From positions 19,468,627-19,532,626 of the forward strand of contig OU862922.1 in the NCBI GenBank assembly GCA_917880885.1: 64,000 nt of DNA, read 5' to 3'. Source of the DNA: Limnephilus marmoratus. Taxonomy: Eukaryota; Arthropoda; Insecta; Trichoptera; Limnephilidae. The translations under genes and the position numbers were made by a program. Positions 62,125-64,000 of this stretch are shown here, piece after piece. The number at the start of each line of letters is the position of its first letter. Positions within the stretch are counted from its first letter, which is position 1. The notes beneath the pieces were generated by a model that was not told the origin of the DNA, did no database searches, and worked only from the letters and a program-made list of their open reading frames with translations.

Positions 62125-62721
62125 GTTAGTTATAAAATAGTATGTACATAATAATAGGTCTTATAGTAGGTGTTTGATGTTGGTGAATCAATAAAGATAT
62201 AATTGTTAAAATTACAATTTTTTATTTACTTTATAAACCCCTTGGGCAATTTAGGGAGTCTTTTTAGGAGATATATCTCCCAGCCTGACACATTCTCATA
62301 AAAGTTATGCTATCTCATTTTGTTTTATGGTGAGAAATATGATGATGCTGTTTTAAACTTAAATGGTTTTTTTTTAAATAACAGGCCGTCGCTTCCGTAA
62401 ATTTTTTTTTACAATAAAACAAACTGTACTAAGACAATACTATCAGACTAGCATTAAAAAACTCACTCCTGCGAGATTTTTTGTTATTTAATATAATTTT
62501 TTTGTTAAAATATGTTTTCAAAAATAAAAAAGGTAACTATAGTCCAAAATTGGTACCTATTTATGGCACAAAAATATTCATCAATGAAAATAAGAATATT
62601 TAATAAACTATTTTGAACTCATGTTCAAATTGCAGAGGGCCTCCTCGAAGAAGTAGAGCTTAGAGGCGTCGATTACAAATTTTGACACTGGTCAGGAAAT
62701 AGATCTGTTAAAATAAATAAA
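62125..62721 (+). repeat. Direct repeat, copy 2
   Basis: It matches 60,716-61,438 from GTTAGTTATAAAATAGTATG to GAAATAGATCTGTTAAAATA and is shorter by about 125 bp. The copies are 1.4 kb apart in the same orientation. Confidence 0.8.
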
Positions 62722-63099
62722 TTTAAATAATGTGTAAAAATATTAAACAGTAAAGACAATTCCAAGACAGTTGATCCCTCTCGGCATTCTTATGTAGGTA
62801 CCTACTGACAATTACTAATAGGTACCCATCTATCTAATTATCTATCTACTGGCAACAATCTACTCTCAGAAATTCAAAATTTTATTAAAATATTGGAACA
62901 CAAACAAAAGCTGCACAAGAATATCTTTTCATTCCTTCCATTTCCATTCCTTCCACCTGCTGCTTGTTGAGCCTACATTATTTTATTTGTTGTCCATTGT
63001 CATCTGTGTTAAATAATAAATGATAACTGTAAATATACAATAAATTAACTTACACAACAGACAACAGTGGTGACCAACCGAAGTGATTACTATTTATTA

Positions 63100-63360
63100 T
63101 TTGTCCTTTTCCATCCGTTCACCTCCCCCTTCCGTATCCCCTTCCCCTCCTGCATTTCCCCTCCACCATCCCCGCCTTCCCCCTCCCCTATTCCGCTTCC
63201 ACCCATCCCGGCTTCCCTTCCCCCTCCTTCCTTTCCCCCCTGCCGCTAAACTACATACTATTGAACGCCAGAGTTCAATAGTATGTATAGAAACCTTCGC
63301 CGATGTGCGCACACAACTCACCAAAGTTTCATCGCAATCGGATGAATGGTTTAGGAATGC
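63100..63360 (+). repeat. Pyrimidine-rich interspersed repeat, copy 3
   Basis: A C/T tract at 63,120-63,245 is followed by ACTACATACTATTGAACGCC and its near-inverse GTTCAATAGTATGT, then ACCAAAGTTTCATCGCAATC. The layout resembles copies 1 and 2 but the 3' words differ. The overlapping frames are artefacts of the tract. Confidence 0.5.
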
Positions 63361-63364
63361 ATAA

Positions 63365-63854
63365 GTGCTAAGTGTACTGGAGTCGAATTGTATTATCTGG
63401 GCCCCATTTGAAGCATCCTATATTTTGAACATTGAAAGTGTTCATAAAAAATTCCTACGTATATTTTTACACCTCTATGGAACATATCCATATTTGTATC
63501 CATCGAGATTTATTCTAGGTATGACTAACTACCATTCTCTAGAAACTCGTAGATGTTTTGCGTTGCTAAAATATTTCTTTCAATTAATCAATGGCCTCGT
63601 CTCTAATGGTGAGATTCCGGCGCAAATCAATTTATTTGTACGATAGTCTCGATCTCGGGCACGTCGCCATAACATATTATATTGCCGATCGAGTCGTACA
63701 AATCTGTACCCGAATTCGCCTGTGGGAAGAGCGATACGCTATTTAAATATATTAGATAAAAATTTCGACATATTCTTCAAAAGATTCAATGAGTTTGTAC
63801 GGTTTTTGGCGCTACATACTTACTGTGAAAATGGTACTTTTACAATTAATTAGA
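63365..63854 (+). pseudogene. LINE ORF2 C-terminal domain, one internal stop
   Basis: LESNCIIWAPFEASYILNIE, SVHKKFLRIFLHLYGTYPYL and LETRRCFALLKYFFQLINGL are the thumb pattern ('S-x-I-W-x-P...I-E-x-V-Q-x-x-F...R-R...L-x-x-L'). The same frame continues after a TAG at 63,644-63,646 with RRHNILYCRSSRTNLYPNSP and FFKRFNEFVRFLAL to a stop at about 63,852. The palm domain is absent, so it is 5'-truncated. An AAAAT-rich tail follows (63,890-63,918). Confidence 0.75.
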
Positions 63855-64000
63855 TAAAATATCTGTAATGTCGTAAATTTTTTGTACACAAATAAAATAA
63901 AATAAAATAAAAAAATAAGGAACAAACAGAAAAACATTAATTTGATGTGCTAGTGTGAACGTGTCTCTGCCTGTTTCACGCGGATGGAGCAAATGTTGCG

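Noticed and set aside
1..64000. CRISPR arrays, bacterial operons, attenuators or riboswitches.
   Set aside because: The tandem repeats seen have no spacer structure, the genes have spliceosomal introns, and the overall content is that of an animal nuclear genome.

Overview
This is a eukaryotic nuclear window from an arthropod, almost certainly an insect and probably a moth or butterfly. Protein-coding genes are split by GT-AG introns and are sparse. Most of the DNA is AT-rich and made of transposons inserted into one another: tRNA-derived SINEs, 5'-truncated LINEs, a Ty3/gypsy element, hAT elements, Helitron-like repeats with a tandem internal unit, and many short inverted-repeat elements. 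There are no operons, Shine-Dalgarno sites or CRISPR arrays. The order-level assignment rests on repeat style and is an inference.

Host genes. (1) 10,007-10,762 (+): the last two exons of a gene with a CxxC-x19-CxxC zinc finger. (2) 17,425-18,150 (-): two 3' exons of a THAP-domain protein with a C-terminal coiled coil. (3) 37,985-40,994 (+): a two-exon TMEM169-like membrane protein. (4) 44,283-44,669 (-): TIM16/PAM16 (Magmas), a subunit of the mitochondrial import motor. (5) 44,999-59,941 (+): a five-exon short-chain dehydrogenase of the HSD17B10 (3-hydroxyacyl-CoA dehydrogenase type 2) family. Genes 4 and 5 are divergent, with 329 bases between their start codons, and both families act in mitochondria. 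The dehydrogenase codes for only 255 residues but spans 15 kb, because two introns are full of transposons.

Layout. 1-10 kb: short inverted-repeat elements, a palindromic cluster built from a TAATATCTACAG-type motif (2.8-4.7 kb), and a long foldback element with a 94-bp minisatellite (7.7-9.05 kb). 11.4-14 kb: an internally deleted gypsy element on the minus strand, carrying a SINE in its integrase and an inverted-repeat element in its LTR. 14.3-17.4 kb: three LINE fragments on the minus strand. 17.4-20 kb: the THAP exons, with a hAT remnant next to them. 20-24 kb: repeat fragments. 24-32.3 kb: a Helitron-like array holding a tRNA-Glu/LINE chimera and a LINE that is itself split by a nearly complete gypsy element. 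32.3-37.9 kb: mostly AT-rich sequence, with a LINE tail split by an 860-bp inverted-repeat element. 38-60 kb: the three clearest genes and their transposon-laden introns. 60-64 kb: a direct duplication, a pyrimidine-rich repeat and a final LINE fragment.

Several insertions can be dated relative to each other because target-site duplications or interrupted reading frames show the empty site. I see no convincing new multi-gene system. The observations most worth a second look are the Ser-to-Cys change at the expected catalytic position of the dehydrogenase, its stop-free 84-nt first intron, the tRNA-Glu/LINE chimera, and the TAATATCTACAG element family with its 9-bp target duplication.
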